This document shows, piece after piece, positions 63,458-64,000 of a DNA stretch of 64,000 nt. Source of the stretch: Hydrogenophaga pseudoflava NBRC 102511 (GTDB lineage: Bacteria > Pseudomonadota > Gammaproteobacteria > Burkholderiales > Burkholderiaceae_C). A program made the translations under genes and the position numbers. The notes below the pieces were generated by a model. The model was not told where the DNA came from and did not search any database. It worked only from the letters and a program-made list of their open reading frames with translations. Position 1 is the first letter of the stretch. The number at the start of each line of letters is the position of its first letter. The stretch lies in the NCBI RefSeq assembly GCF_001592285.1, contig NZ_BCWQ01000006.1, forward strand, positions 124,001 through 188,000, read 5' to 3'.

Positions 63458-63460
63458 CGC

Positions 63461-63477
63461 CCGAACCCGCGTTCGGG
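63461..63477. terminator. Small hairpin after the Mth938 gene
   Basis: CCGAAC and GTTCGG pair around CCGC (63461-63476), directly after the stop codon. No T-tract follows; instead a TAAAAT (63479-63484) lies next to it. It may be a weak terminator or only a stable stem. Confidence 0.35.
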
Positions 63478-63478
63478 G

Positions 63479-63484
63479 TAAAAT
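63479..63484 (+). promoter_or_regulatory. Putative -10 box for the peroxiredoxin gene
   Basis: TAAAAT lies 109 bases before the bcp start, matching the sigma70 -10 consensus at five of six positions. The -35 region is not clear. A start near 63491 would put the whole three-way-junction element into the leader. Confidence 0.4.
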
Positions 63485-63493
63485 AGCCGATTG

Positions 63494-63546
63494 TTTTCCC
63501 ACCGCTGCCAGAGAGCGGCTGTCGCCCAGGGAGGGCGACGGGAAGA
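63494..63546 (+). promoter_or_regulatory. Predicted three-way-junction RNA leader of bcp
   Basis: TTTTCCC (63494-63500) can pair with GGGAAGA (63540-63546, with one G-U). Inside are two more hairpins: CCGCT/AGCGG (63502-63506 with 63514-63518) and GTCGCCC/GGGCGAC (63521-63527 with 63533-63539). The structure would form in the leader about 41 bases before the ATG. No known riboswitch motif is recognised. Confidence 0.5.
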
Positions 63547-63587
63547 CCAACGCATCTCCACCAACCTACGTCAGGGGTCCACGCAGC

Positions 63588-64000
63588 ATGGCAGTCGTTG
63601 TCAACAAACCCATTCCCGAATTTGAAGCCATGGCCACCGGCGGCATCAAGGTCAGCAACCAGTCGCATGTGGGCCAGACGGTGGTTCTGTATTTTTACCC
63701 CAAGGACAACACGCCTGGTTGTACCACCGAGGCCATGCAGTTCCGCGACAAGTACAAGGATTTCGTCAAGGCGGGTGCGCAGGTGTTTGGCGTTTCCCGA
63801 GACAACATGAAGTCGCACGACGACTTCAAGGCCAAACTGGAGCTTCCGTTCGAGCTGATTGCCGACACGGAAGAAAAGATGTGCCACATGTTCGGCGTGG
63901 TCAAGAACAAGATCATGTACGGCAAGAAGGTCAAGGGCATTGAGCGCAGCACCTTCCTGATCGGCGCCGATGGCGTACTCAAGCAGGAATGGCGTGGCCT
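63588..64000 (+). CDS. bcp: Bcp-type peroxiredoxin, 3' end missing
   Basis: This is the first 137 residues of a thiol-dependent peroxidase that reduces hydrogen peroxide and organic hydroperoxides. It has the thioredoxin-fold motif VVLYFYPKDNTPGCTTEAMQFRD with the peroxidatic Cys at about residue 46, and no early resolving Cys five residues later (the position is Met). The Bcp/PrxQ group normally has it; some use another partner. The frame continues beyond the window. Confidence 0.9.
   Translation, partial: MAVVVNKPIPEFEAMATGGIKVSNQSHVGQTVVLYFYPKDNTPGCTTEAMQFRDKYKDFVKAGAQVFGVSRDNMKSHDDFKAKLELPFELIADTEEKMCHMFGVVKNKIMYGKKVKGIERSTFLIGADGVLKQEWRG

Overview
The window is a GC-rich chromosome segment from a betaproteobacterium. 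It is most likely a Comamonadaceae member of the Hydrogenophaga/Acidovorax type. That placement is an inference from familiar gene families, from the gene orders zapB-like/zapA/6S RNA and alaA-hom-thrC with mobB-moeA-moaD-moaE, and from an intergenic repeat around 12922-13002 of a kind common in that family. No rRNA, tRNA, CRISPR array, transposase or integrase was found.

Layout. 1-19.8 kb is mostly housekeeping: an OmpR/EnvZ-type two-component pair (left gene cut by the window edge), ispDF, mfd, serB, a TrpB2-type tryptophan synthase, yciH, an rhlE-type helicase, an exonuclease, nth and several small conserved genes. 19.8-34.9 kb is one long leftward block for vitamin B12: the receptor btuB preceded by a cobalamin riboswitch, then cbiA, two B12-binding proteins, cobU, btuC, btuD, cobO, bioB, cbiB, cobD, cobQ, cobT, cobS and cobC. 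Nearly all neighbours overlap by four bases or lie within about 20 bases, so one B12-repressible transcript is likely. It covers uptake, adenosylation, amidation, aminopropanol attachment and nucleotide-loop assembly; no corrin-ring genes are present here. 35-38 kb holds a zapB-like gene, zapA, 6S RNA, a TSUP exporter, an RraA-like protein and a histone-H1-tailed SWIB protein.

38.0-45.1 kb is an accessory island with less GC-rich coding, most markedly from about 43.4 to 45.1 kb. It begins with a three-gene run: a class III adenylate cyclase fused to TolB-like and TPR regions, a PAP2/vanadium-haloperoxidase-type enzyme with a Met-Gly-Gly repeat tail, and a subtilisin-like protease. Next comes a 73-residue peptide built from three near-identical 23-residue repeats, then a perfect hairpin terminator lying between that gene and an EamA-type transporter, and then a DUF6065-like protein. 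This is the best candidate in the window for an undescribed system: possibly a multi-copy peptide that is cut by the neighbouring protease and exported. A CRP-family regulator that keeps the cAMP-contact residues sits at the right edge.

45.1-64 kb returns to ordinary content: CRP and LuxR-type regulators, an acetolactate-synthase-like enzyme, an MFS exporter with a divergent AraC regulator, an ArsC-like protein, an aldehyde dehydrogenase, clpB with a heat-shock-type promoter, molybdenum cofactor genes, thrC, hom, alaA, and a peroxiredoxin cut by the right edge whose leader can fold into a three-way junction.
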